Positions 9,957 through 24,900 of a DNA stretch of 42,283 nucleotides are shown here, piece after piece; position 1 is the first letter of the stretch; each line of letters begins with the position of its first letter. A program made the position numbers and the translations under genes. A model generated the notes under the pieces. That model did not search any database. It worked only from the letters and a program-made list of their open reading frames with translations, and had not been told where the DNA came from. The DNA comes from a virus: positions 1 through 42,283 of the IMG/VR virus record IMGVR_UViG_3300009161_003226, one strand, 5' to 3'.

Positions 9957-12900
9957 ATGTCAGACATTAAAAAATCAGTAAATTTATTACCAGAATTTTT
10001 GCGGTCAGATAAAAATTCTAAATTTTTAGCTAGTACAATTGATCAATTAATCCAAACACCCCAAGTTGAACGTGTGGACGGCTTTGTGGGATCTAAATTA
10101 ACACCTACTTATAATCCCTTAACTGATTCCTATCTAACTGAAACTTCAGAATTACGAAACAGATATACTCTTGAACCTGCATTGGTTCTTAAAGATTCAA
10201 CTAATAACATCACTGATATAATTGCATATGATGATTTAATTAATGAGTTAAAAAATCGAGGAGGTGTAACAGATAATCTTGATAAACTATTTAGATCTAA
10301 AACATATTCTTTTGACCCTTTAATTGATTGGGATAAACTTGTTAATTTTACTGATTATTGTTGGCTACCTACTGGACCGATAGCTATTCAATTTCCAGAA
10401 GATAAATCAGTGGGCTTTACTATTGATAGTAAAATAGTAGGTCAGCCGTCATATACTATGAGCAATGGATATGCATTGAGCAATGGAATGAAAATTTTAT
10501 TTTCAGCCAACGCTGAATTAAAATATCGAAATAAAGAATATATTGTAGAGGGAGTAGGAAATTCAATTGTTTTAGTTGAATTTGAATCTTTATCTTTTTA
10601 CGGCTCTATATCTACAGTATTAAACGAAACTTATGACACTACCACGTTTGATACGTATTCTTTTGATGCAGATCGTCCTCTTCCTTTAACTCCTGAATAT
10701 ATTACTATTAATAAAGCTAGTAATGATGCAAATCCTTGGTCACAATATAATAGATGGTTTCATAAAGATGTTATTAAAATCTCAAATGAAATAAACAATA
10801 TACCTAATATAATTCCTCTTCAGGCAAAAGCAAAACGTCCTATTATTGAATTTAGAGCAAATTTAAAATTACATAATTTTGGATCGACAGGAATTCAAAA
10901 TATTGATTTAATCGATACTTCTACTACTGATGCATTTGCTCATGTACATAATTTGTATGGATATTATATTGACGGTGTTAAACTTCAGCAAGGTCATAGG
11001 GTAATTTTTAACTCTGATGATAATTACGAGGTTCGGGGAAAAATATATAAAGTTACTTTTGATATAACAGGAGCAACCTCAATATTAAAATTAATTCCAG
11101 AATTAGTATATCCTGCAGAGTTAAATTCTTTAAATGTAAAATTAGGTTCTAAATTTGCTGGAACTAGTTGGTATTTTGATGGTGTTGCTACTAAATGGAT
11201 ATACGCACAACAACATACTACAATAAATCAACCGCCACTATTTGATTTGTTTACATCGGATGGTATCAGTTATACAAAAGTTAATAATCCTAATAATTTT
11301 ATCGGAAATCAAATATTTGGATATGAAATAGGAACAGGAAATAATGATAGTGTATTAGGATTTCCATTAAAATATCAAAATAATGGTAAAAGTTATTTGT
11401 TTAAAAATTATTTTATGACAGATGTAATATCAATTACACAAAATAACATAGCATCCACAATTCCAACAGGCAATACATTTTTAAAATTAGATAACACATT
11501 AGTTAATGTATGGACTGATGCGGTTGAGCATAAAATTCCTATAATAGAAATTCAAACAATTGTTGCTTCTACTACTACATTAATATTAACATGTTTAGAT
11601 GCACCAATTAGTACAAATATATCTATTTTTGCATATGTTAATAATGTAAAAATTCCTATTACAGTAACTAATGTATCTAATGCAGTTATAATAACTAATT
11701 CATCTACATTTGCTGCAAATGAAGTTGTATTATTAAAAATATATACCGATCAATTACCTAATAGTAATGGTTATTATGAAGCTCCTATAGGATTATCACA
11801 TAATCCATTAAATGAATTTTTAAATAGTTTAACACTAGGAGAATTAAAAGATCATTTAACAACAATGATTAATAATACTAGTAGCGTTATCACAAACAAT
11901 CTACGAGATATATCAGATTATACCAAGTACGGATCTCGATTAGTAATTAATGACACACCGATGGCATTCGCACAATTCTTTTTTGGAAAAAAAGAACATA
12001 ATGTAGTAGATGCAATAAGACAAGCCGGTGCAGATTATGATCGATTTAAATTAAACTTTTTAAGAGTAATTAAAGAAATTGATAGTCAATTAACCGCACC
12101 TGATGCACTTGACCTAGCATTATCTATTATAAATGATGAAAAGGATATTCGGTCTTTATATCGAACATCTGATATGTTAGGATATGGAAAAAATAAAATT
12201 GTAAGAACAATTACAGTTACGGATGTTACAATTACTTCTTATCCAATTAGTTTTAGTTTTGATATTAATCGTCTAAGTTTTCAATCAGTTATTATATATC
12301 GTAACGGAGTTCAATTAATTGGCACTAGGAATGAGTATTTTTTCGATTATGATAATAATGCAGTGATTATATTACTACCACTAGCATTAAAAGATGTAAT
12401 TAGTATTCATTGTTATCTTGATACTACGGGATGCTATATTCCGCCTACACCGTCTAAATTGGGAATGTATCCTGCCGCGGTTCCTACTGTATATGTAGAC
12501 ACATCAGTTACTCCTGCTCGTACATATATTTTAGGACATGATAGTTCTTCATTCCTTGGATATGGAGATTATAGAGATAATATTATTTTAGAATATGAAA
12601 AACGTGTTTATAATAATATTAAAGTTAGATTTAATAATAAAATTTTTGATTCCATTTCATCTCAACCTGGAGCATTTAGAAATTTAAAATATACTTTTAA
12701 AGATTTTGATAACTTAATTGAAAATGATTTTTCTACGTGGTGTGGAACATATGGAATAGATAGTGTAACTAATGATACATTTGATGTCTCTCGTAGTACT
12801 ACTTGGAATTATAGCGGCACTATTGATACATTGTTTAAGAAACCTATACCTATTAGTATGGCATTATTATATTTTTATGATACTGCTCGTCCACACACAT

Positions 12901-15900
12901 CGCCGTGGAGAATGCTTGGATTTTTTGACCGTCCGAGATGGTGGGTTCCAACATACGGAAATGCTCCGTATCGGTCAACTAATACATTGCTATGGACTGA
13001 TTTAGAAAATGGCTATGTTAGAGGAACAAACACATATTTGCCTAGATATACTCGCCTCGGATTATCATCTATTCTTCCTGTAGATATTAACGGTAATTTA
13101 AAAAATGTTTTTACTAGTTTAGCAATACCTAATACCTATACTAATAATCAGTCTAATTGGAAATTTGGTGATAACGGCCCTGCGGAAGCGTCGTGGCGCA
13201 ATAGAAATAGCAATTATCCATTTGCAGTATGTGCAGCATTAGCTGTAATTTTTCCAGTTGAATTTTGTTCTACTCAATATGATTTAAGTAGAACTACACT
13301 AAATGCAGCAGGACAAGTTATATATAATGGAAATTATTTAAATCTTAAAAATTTAGTAATTGCCGGAGAAAATGATAATCAAATTGCTGGCTATGGAGTA
13401 TATATTGCAGAAAATGGTCAAAGAGTTGATAGCCAGTATAATGAAAAATTAAGACAAGATTTGGATTATCTTAATATAAATTTATTTCACAAGTTAGGTG
13501 GCTTTGCTTCTAAAGACAAATTACAAATTACAATTGACTCAATTGATCCAAAATCTACTAGCCCCGGAGTTATATTACCGTCAGAAGATTATTCTTTAAT
13601 TTTAAATGTCAGTAATCCAATTGTTACTGCTAGAATATCTGGAATTATAGTTCAACGTTCTAAAGGTAATTTTAAAATTAAAGGGTATGATGTTAAACAT
13701 CCTTATTTTGAAATATTAAAACCTATAAAAATATCTACTTCTGGTGCAGTTAGAGTTGGCGGAGTATCTGAAGAATTTACTGAATGGTCTAGTGTTGTTA
13801 ATAATGGTAATAACGGATTGAGTTCAGTTGATCTAACATCTGCTAGTTCTTCTACTACCCGTTATTATAAACAAGGACAGTTAGTACGATATAATAATAG
13901 ATTTTATAGAGTCAAGACAGGACATAACGCAGAAACGTCATTTGATTTAACGCTATATCAGCAATTACCAGAGTTACCAGTTAAGGGAGGTGCATCTGCA
14001 CAAATATCTAAGACATTTGAAAATATTGTAACTAAAATACCATACGGTACTGAATTTTCTTCAGTACAAGAAATATATGATGTAATTATAGGATATGGAG
14101 CATTTCTTGAAAAACAAGGATTTATTTTTGATGACTTTAATTCAGATCTTAATGAAATTTTAAATTGGAAATTAACCGGCAAAGAGTTTTTATATTGGAC
14201 AACTCAAAATTTTGCAGATGGTAATTTAATTACATTATCTCCTTTTGCAAATAGTTTAAAATATAATTTTCCTAATTCTGTAGTAGATGATATATCAGGT
14301 AAAAAATACGAATATAGTTTATTAAAAGCCGACGGCAAACCATATCCTATTGATAGATTTACTATGTCTAGAGAAGATACTATTTGTACTATTAAAACTA
14401 GAGATGCTAATGAAGGATTGTTTTTTGCAGTATTGCATTCTGTACAAAAAGAACATGCAATGGTCTTTAACAATTATACAGTATTCAATGATACTATATA
14501 TGATATTACTACAGGCTATAAACAACAACGTATTAAACTATCAGGATTTAGAACTAAAAATTGGAATGGTGATTTATTCAGTCCTGGTTTTGTATTTGAT
14601 GACGTTAATATTACTGATTGGCAATCGTATAAAATGTATTTGCCGGGTTCAATTGTAAGATATAACGGTAAGTATTATCAGTCTTTAATAAAAATTATTT
14701 CTTCTAAAACATTTGATTTTACTAAATGGACTCAATTACCTGAAAAACCTGTATCAAAATTATTGCCTAATTTTGATTATAAGGTTGATCAATTTGAAGA
14801 TTTTTATAGTTTAGATATTGATAATTTTGATTCTGGTCAGCAACAACTAGCACAACATCTTACTGGATATACTCCGAGAAGTTATCTAAATAATATTTTT
14901 ACTAACCCTATTAGTCAATATAAATTTTATCAAGGACTTATAAAAGACAAGGGAACTAAAAATGCACTTGATAAATTATCAAAAGCAGGACAATTTAGCA
15001 ATAAAGGAGAATTGTCATTCAACGAAGAATGGGCATTTAGAATAGGTCACTACGGAAGTTTTGAAACTTTTAACGAAATTGAATTTACGTTAACTGAAGG
15101 AACATCGTTAGAAAATCCATATGTTGTTAAATTTGTTGATACTATTCCGTCTGATGCAAATCCATTAATTAATCATGTAGTAACTTCAGACCTGTTATTA
15201 ACTCCTAATGATTATTCTGCATCTAATGCTATGTCGTCTATGGCCGGAACATTGAATGATAATAATATAGTATTAACTACAGCAGGTTATGTTCGCCTTG
15301 ACGATGTTACAACCACAGCATATAGTAAAAATAGTTTATTAGATATTGCAAATAATGCAATGATACAAGACGGAGTTACTGTATGGCTAGGATTTTTAGA
15401 GAATGGAGACTGGGCAGTTTATAGATATACTAAACAACTGTCAAAAATAACTGGAGTTTTTGTTAGTGCCCCTACTATTGAAATAACATTTGTTACTGAT
15501 GGTCACCACAATCTTAATATAGGCGACATTATTTCTGTAGTTAGGTTTAATGAACAAGTTAATGGAGTTTATATAGTTTCTGCTATTCCAACTATAAATC
15601 AATTTGCAGTTAAATCTACATTGGCTAGTATTGAAAATGCAGAATTAATAAATTATGGCGGATTGTATAGATTTGAAAATGCTAGATATTCAAATCTTAA
15701 ACAACTATCGGAAATTACTGACTTATTAAAACTTAATGCAGGTGACAAAGTATGGATTGATAGCGGCACGGATAATAAATGGCAAGTATATGAAAAAATT
15801 AAAAACTATGATGTAAAAGTTGTAGAAACGGCTGGACAACCACTTGATCAAGAATTTGGCTCATCAGTGTGGGCATCTGATAATAGTTCAGTAATGTTAG

Positions 15901-18900
15901 TATCATCACCAAACTGGCATACAGACAATGCATATAGTTATGGTAGAGTTAAAGTATATAATCAAATAAAAACTGAATGGAAACGACAGTATGATTATAT
16001 TTTAAATGCTAATAATAAAACATATGCTGACCCAACATCTGTTAGTGACTTTGGTCATGCTATACAATACGATATAGGAAAAAAATTATATATCACCGGC
16101 GCACCGTTAGCAAGTTCAATTCGATCACATTCTACTGGTACCGGTACTGTAATTTTAAGCACTGGATCGGGCCTTATAAAATCTTGGTCAAATGAAGGAT
16201 TAGTTAAAATTATTAGCAGAGCCGAAGATCACGGAAAAATTGATGTTAATATAGTGTTAGTAAATCCGTACGGACAATTAACAACTACTGCAACTAATTC
16301 TAAATTTGGTTATTCGATTGCGATAAATCAAGTTGTTGCAACAACTGCAACCACTTTATTAGTAGGTGCTCCTGGATCTTCTACAGGATATGTTTTTGCT
16401 TATAAATTAAATTTAACAACTGCAACTAATGCTACTGCAACAATTACAGGTTTTTCACATTCAACAAATGTTTTATCAGTACGCCCACCCATTACGTTAA
16501 CTTTATCTACAGGAAGTTATTGGGGACACAAAATTGCAGGAAGTCTTCGAGGATTTGCAATTAGTGCGCCTGCACACAATACATCCACCGGTGTAGTGCA
16601 AACTTATAATAATGATTTACAACCTAGACAGACCATTACGTCACCATTTGGATTAAATGGTAAATTTGGACATGACATTGCAATATCAAATGATGCAATG
16701 TATATGATAATTTCTGCACCGTATGCTAGGGGCACTAATGAACCATATGGTAAAGTTGCGGTCTATAAAAACTTAGGAAATTTAACTGATTATCTTGCAT
16801 CACGGCCTGAAGTAATATTAGCTCTCGCAACAAATATATCAGCACCTGTTTATTATGGAGAGGTAACTATTCTAAATTGGATGACCGCAGGACTTACCGG
16901 GTTTAATCAATATTGGATTAATTACAGAGCTTCTCATCCTGCAGATGCAGCAATATATGATGCAGAAAGAGCAGTAGATGCAGTTATTAAAGGTGGATCT
17001 AATGCCGGAGTTGCTATAGTAGATTCTAGGGCAAGAGTAATTGCAGCATATCAAAATCATCCCGATGCACAACTATATCCTTCTGAACCTGATATTAGAT
17101 ATTGGATGGAAAATGGGTTAGGTAGTAAAAATAATGTTATAAATTCTAGACAATTGGCCGGTGGACTAGGAGGTGCTCGCCGCAGTACAGATATCAACTA
17201 TGAATTAACTGCGGTAACATTAGATTATGCATGGAATGATTTTATGAATTCTTATGCAATATGGAATGCAGATGGAACTCCAACTCTAAATTTTACAACT
17301 TCTGTTAGTTTTAATCGTTCCGGTATATTCATATTTGAATTAGCAGCTGATAATTATGCATCCATGTATGTAGATAATATCAATATATTATCATCGTATG
17401 GTTTTACAAATACTGAACGTAGAGAAATATATGTTCCTCAAGGAACGCATACAATACGTATAGGTGCTTACAACTCCGGCGGCCCAGCAGGACTTGCATT
17501 TAAAATAACATCTGATATTGCGTTTACTAATACTGATACAAGTATTTTTGATGCATCAGTTGTATATAATAATATATTATATCCGAATGAGTATGCTCGA
17601 AATATTGCAGAAAGAGCAGCACAGCAAGCTACTTTCCAATTAGATCAAATTATAACCAATCCATTATTGGCCAGTGATTTAAAATTTGGATATTCTGTTT
17701 CTATTAGTAAAGATAATACTACTATTGGAATAGGTGCGTTAGGAAAAAATAGAACCAAAGTTCAACCATTTGACATCACTTCTAATATAGGCGAGACTAC
17801 TTTTGATAATTCATCTACTAAATTTTATGATAATATACTAGATGGCGGAACAGTATACCTATATAATAAAGTTGGTGATAAATTCATCCAGGCAGATGAA
17901 TTAAATGATGTTAACATAATATCTGGTAGTAAATACGGATCTTGTTTAGCAGTTACTAATAATAATGTTTTTGTTGGTGCACCAGCATCAGATCTAGTTA
18001 GCAATGTAGATAAATCTAAATTTTATATCTTTAATAAAATTGATACAACTAGCCAAAGTTGGAAATTATTAAGAACACAAGAAGATACTGTTGATGTTTC
18101 TGGAATAAATCGAATTTCATTAATTGATACATTAAAAGAAGAAGTTATAGAATACTTAGATGTTATTGATCCTTTAAAAGGTAAGATTGCAGGAATTGCT
18201 GATCAAGAATTAACATACAGAGCTGCATCTGATCCAGCAACATATTCAATAGGACTTGCAGGAACAATTGTTGATTCATCAACTAGTTGGATCGATGATC
18301 ATATCGGAGAATTGTGGTGGGATTTAAGTACTGTAAAGTATCAATGGTACGAGCAAGGTGATGACATTTTCAGAAAAAATAATTGGGGTAAATTATTTCC
18401 GGGAGCAAGCATTGATGTATATGAATGGGTTAAATCATATATATTGCCCAGTGAATGGGCTGCTCAAGCCGACACTAATAAAGGGTTAATTAATGGTATT
18501 AGTGGCCAACCTAAATATGTTAATAATAGTTCAATTTCAATTAAACAATTATTTAATAATGTAACTGGATCCTTTGAGAATGTATATTATTTTTGGGTTA
18601 AAAATAAAGTTACACTACCAGGAACTAAAAATAGGAGATTAAGTGCTTATCAAGTTGCTAGTTATATTGCAGACCCTGTATCTAATGGTTTAAAATTTAT
18701 TGAGATTTTATCACCTAGTGCAATTGCGTTTGCTAATGTGCAACCTTTATTAATAGGTAATAGAATTAATGCAAATATTTCTACTGATAATCGATCATCT
18801 ATACCAAGACATACTGAATGGTTATTATTAAACGAAAATAATGCTAATTCAGTTCCTAATACTTTATTAGAGAAAAAATTATTTGACAGTTTAATAGGGC

Positions 18901-21900
18901 ACGATTCGTTAGGAAACTCTGTTCCTGATCCAGCATTAACTGACAGAAATCGATACGGAGTAAGTATCAGACCTCGACAAACATTATTTAAAAATAGAAT
19001 AGAAGCACTACGTAGTTTAGTATCTTTTGTAAATTCTGTATTTCTAAAAAATAGAATTGTTGGTATTTACGAGTTTACTAATCTTAATAAAAAAGAAGAA
19101 ATTCCAGTAGAGTTTTCCAATGAATATGATGCATTAGTTGAAGACATCGAAATTTTAGCTGAAATAGAAACTATAAAATATCAACGAGCTGAAATAAATT
19201 GTTATGCTGATAATGGAAAAATAAAAAGTGTATCTATAATAGATGCAGGTTTTGGTTATATCAATCCTCCAAAAATTAACATACTTACAAATAGTTCTAT
19301 CTCTGCAGAATTTGTAACTGAAATAGATAGTTATGGAAGATTAAGTTCGGTAACAATAATTAATGCAGGCGTTGGATATCCTGACGGTATAGTTCGTTCA
19401 AACGTAAGACCGCATACAGTTATTGTAGAAATTAACAGCGAAAGCGGAAATAGATGGACAAAACATGAATTTGATTATATAAAACAAGTATGGGTTAAAA
19501 CGCATACTCAAAAATATAATACTACTTTATTTTGGAAAAAAATTGATTGGAAAGCCGACACCTTTAACAATTTTAAAATAATTAATCATACCATAAGTGA
19601 TTTATTTGCACTAGCTTCTTTTACTGGAATTAAAATCGGTGATTATTTAAAAGTTAAAAATAGCGGAGACGGGTCATATATTATACTTGAAAAAGTACAA
19701 GACTCTGGTAATTTCACACCGTTATATAATATTATATATAAAGAAAACGGTACAATTAGATTACGTGATACTTTATGGAACTATAATTTAGGAAAATATG
19801 CATATGATAAATCTGATATTGATGAAACATTATATGATGAACGTCCTGACTTAGAAATATACTATATTCTTGTTGCATTACGTGATAATATTTTTATCAA
19901 TGATTTAAAAATAAATTGGAATTTATTCTTTTTTACTGCTGTAAAATACGCCCTTACTGAACAAAAATTATTAGATTGGGCATTTAAAACATCATTTATT
20001 AATGTAACGAATAATGTTGGGTCTTTAAATCAACAACCTGTATATCAGTTAAACAATGAATCATATTTTGAAGATTATATTAATGAAATAAAACCTTATC
20101 GTACTAAGATAAGAAGTTATTCTTCAATATATAAGAATTTAGAACAAGCTGATTTATCTATAAACGATTTTGATTTTCCTTCTGTCTATAATGAAAACAC
20201 TAACAATTTTGATATAGTTTCCGTTTCTGCAGACACTACAGGATTAATAGATACTTCTCCTTGGAAAGACTGGAAGAATAATTATAAATTGCATGTAGGA
20301 TCAATAAAAGTAGGATATGCGGGATCAGGTTATACACAGCGGCCTATAGTGTCTATTGTTACTGCAACAGGTGATACTGGATCCGGCGCAACCGCGGAAG
20401 CATATATTAGAAACGGTAGTTTATATGAAGTAATAGTTACTAATCCAGGGAGTGGATACACAACTACACCAAAGGTAATAATTACCGGAGGTGGACAAGG
20501 TGTTAATGTTGCTAGAGTATCAGTAATAATGAATAATAATGTTACTAGAGCAAACACTATTGGTATGAAATTTGATAGAGTTTCGTTAACAGGTAATTTA
20601 ACACAATTAAATACGTCCGATGAATTTATTTGTGATGGAACTACGAATAAATTTATTCTATCATGGTTACCGGCACCGGATAAAACAACAATAGTGCCTT
20701 TACTTGATGGAAAATTAGTATTCGCAACAGATTATACAATTGAATATTATGAAGTAGCTACTACTAAAAATACATCAAATGATGTAGCAAAATTATTTCC
20801 TATTAATTCTTGGAAAGGTGAATCGTCAATTGATCATCGATATCGATATTATACTAGTGTTGTTTCTAGTTCATTGGCGCCTAGTGAAATTCAACACTAT
20901 GCTAGATTTGTATTTTTAAATCAAATTCCTAATTTTGGTCAAATATTTAAAATATCATATAATAAAAATATAAAATTATATAATGCTATTGATCGAATTT
21001 CTGCTGCATACAATCCTACAAATAGTATGCCAGGTAAAGAATTGCCGTTATTAATGACTGGAGCAGAATTTCCAGGATTGTTAGTACAGGGTCTAACATT
21101 TAATCAAACTTCAAATTGGGATAGCGTAGGTACACCTTACGATTCTATACCCTGGAATGATGCAATTAGTGATTATACAATAGTTGAAAAATACTATTCT
21201 GCTATAAATGTAGGTTCGGGTGGAATTTCACTGACTCCTACTAATTTGGTAGTAGGAATGCAGGTGTCTGTAGTGGGTAGTCAACCAGGTGAATACTTTA
21301 GAAAAAATACGCTAATAAAAACAATACAGAACAATGCAATAGAATTGAATAATATTATTCCAAGCACGTATCCTATTAAAGTATATTCATCTGGTACTGC
21401 TTATAATTCTACAGTAACTATTGTTTTATCCGAACCGATAGGTACATCTATCCTTGTAGGTGATCTTATACAACTAGTAGGTGTTCACGCATTATATGGA
21501 AATGGCATTACTGCTCTTCGAATAAACACTAAATTTACAACTACTGGTGTAGTATCAATTACAATACCAGCACCGTATTTTAACAATGGAACTACAGCAA
21601 CATTTACCGCAGTTAAAACTGAAAATACCGTAACAGGTTTTACTCAGGTAGGTACATATAGCATGGGCTATAGTTACTTACAACTTTTTGACAACAAAGA
21701 TTTGCCAACGGCATATATGCCAGCTGGTCAAAGCAGAATACAGACAAATTCGGGATTGTACTCACCCCCTCGACTAGTTACACAGCTTGACAACGGCGGC
21801 ATTATCATTACTTCTACAGCTCCTATCTACTGGGATGTGCCAGTCCCATTTGATATCCTTGGACTGACACATAGGCCAGATGTAGAAGCAATACTTGATA

Positions 21901-24900
21901 ACTCATTTAGTGTAGTATATCCTGTTGACAAAATTATTAATGATAATACAATCATTACTAGATTAGTAAATGGTGCGATAAGTAGTACAGCCTCTGCATT
22001 TGTTGACGAATATTATCGAAATCCAGACGGGTCTCTTTCAAAGTTTAAATATGAGATTCCGCAAGGCCGGCCAGGGGAATCGCTCGGCAATATCGGTCTA
22101 CCGGCTCTTATGTTATTTGGAGTTATTAAACGTATTCCTACTAATGGTAGATTATTAGAGTATATTAATACTATAACAGTTGCATCAACTTCTTCAGTGA
22201 CTATTCAAACTGGAGTTTATTATGACTCCGCCCAAGAAGCAAAAATTGTATTAAGTTCAACATCTTCATCAATAACTACTACAGGTGCGCCCGGCGGAAA
22301 TTCTACATCTGGTGGTAGTGTTGAGTATTCTACTTGGCCGCTTCAGCCGTATGATAATCCGATTGTATATAATATAACTACATCAACTGACGGTAAAAAT
22401 CGGGCAGTAGTAACCGTGTATAGTCTTAACCCGTCTGCTCGTATGGTATCTGGCACTTTACAGGTATCAATATATGGAAATACACAATTAGAATTTTGGA
22501 AAACAGATCCTGGTAAAAATAGTTTGATAGATTCTTCAATTAACGAACTATATCCTACTTATAATTTACAAGCTTCTAACTATATTGGATATAATCCAGA
22601 AGACATTATAATTGATGGTAATAATTTTTTAAATGCCATTGATAGCTATGCTCCGGAAGAATGTGTCCCGGGTCATGTTCGAGATTCAGTAGGAATTAGT
22701 GTATATACTGCATCAACGTCAACAACTCCAATGGTAATATCCGGAGTAATTGGAGTTTTAGGAAATACAATTGAGCCTACTCGAGCTAAAATAAATCTAT
22801 TATCTGACAATGAAATAGGAGCATTAGTTTTTGCTAACGGCATAAAATTTGATAGGGTTCCAGCTGCAAACTTTACTACAAATACACAATATGCTATTAT
22901 TGGTGATCAAATTGTAATACCAATTCAACCTCGTAGGACTTTGGTAGAATATACATTTATTACAGCTGGGTCAAATGTAATAATGGATAGCAATTTTACA
23001 GTAACATACACTAGCTTACCATACCCTAATGCTTACTTAGATATTGTTGTTGAAAGTTCGTTAAACATTAACGATGTAAGAAGTGTGTATGTGTTAGTTA
23101 ATGGCAACGAAATTGCTGAAGCAGTAACTAACAATTTGAATGATTATGGTTATAAATTAAAACCAATGTCGTCTACTAATAATAGAGCATCGATACACAT
23201 TCAAGGAGTTCAACCTGGTGGTTCGGTAATTGTTCAAGCATGGTTCTTTAATAAACCATTTGTTAATTTTAATCGAGTACATGAACAATTATATACAACT
23301 TCAACTACTACTACTAATATTCTTCTAGATTCTACTATTGGAAATATACAACCAGTAAGTGATAAAGTAATAGTTGAAATTATAACACCATCAGGTAGAA
23401 CTAGACTATCACCGCCTTGGGTAGCTTATTACAAAATTAACAATAGTCAATACACATTTGCAATTGACCCTATTAATTATAGACCATCAGTGTATACTTT
23501 AGATAATGTTAAAGTATTTTTAAATGGAAAAGAACTTCGTCCAGGTTTTGATTTTTCTATTAATGGAGCAACTCAAACATTTACTATTACACGACCTAAT
23601 ACAGTAGACGGAGATGCTATAGCAGTTATGCCATTATTAGATTATGAATATATTATTACTAATAATAAATTAACTTTATCATCAGCTATTAGTACGGGTA
23701 CTGTTAAAATAACATCGTTTACTAATCATGATAATATGATGATAAACACAGAAAAATTTTCGTTAACTGGCAGATCTGTTACGTTAAATTCTTATATACT
23801 AAGTGATACTTATGTATGGGTTACATTAAATAATCAATGGTTAATTGCAAATTATGATTATAAAGTGCTTTCTGATTATAAAACTATTGTATTTGCTGAT
23901 TCTATAGAAACTGGTAGCAATTCTAAAGTTATTGTTACTATAGTTAATCCTCCGAGCTATGGAAATACTATACTAGGATATAGAATGTTTTATGATATGT
24001 TTAATCGTCATTATTTTGCACGGTTATCGACATATTTTTCTACAAGATTAGCACAACCTTTACAATATACTGACACTTCAATTATTGTAGAAGATGGTGA
24101 TCATTTATTTCAACCTAATCCGTCTTTAAGATTACCGGGAGTTATATTACTTGACGGCGAACGAATAGAATATACTTCTAAAAATGGAAATCAATTAACT
24201 GGTTTACGAAGAGGTTCATTAGGGACAGGCCCCCCTAAATTTTCAGATCAATACACTACAGTTATTGATCAAAGTATTACTCAAAAAATTAAAACTGAAG
24301 AATACATTAATATTCAACGGATTGAAAGTTCAAATACTAATACATATATTATTAGTACATTATCAAACACGCTTAGTAATTATAGTGTAAATTCATCAGG
24401 CGATGTTAGTGGGATATCATTACCTGCCTCAGTTGCAAATTTCTATATGGGAATAACATTATTAACAACGAGTACTATGATAAATCCGCCAGCAGCAATT
24501 GATCAGGTAGAAGTGCGTTATGGTGGCCGCCTATTAAGAAAAACTTCTATAGATGTACATGATAAGTCTTTATCATATTATTCTTCTAAAGATAGTATCA
24601 TACCACTTCCTCCTGAGTTTAGTATTATTACAGCAACTCAAACATTAATATTAAATATTGATGAAACCATTACTACAGGTACAACAATAACTGTTATTCA
24701 AAGATTGGGTAAATTATGGGAAGAAAATACATCAACATCGTTATTATCTAATGCAACTTCAGCATATATTACACGCGGTAATAGGGCAGAATTCTTACGT
24801 GAAAGACCTGCACAATTACCCGATATATATTATTATGGTGGAGATAAGATACTTTATGATAGTGGTCTTGCAATGACTGATGAAAACGGTGAAAACTTAG

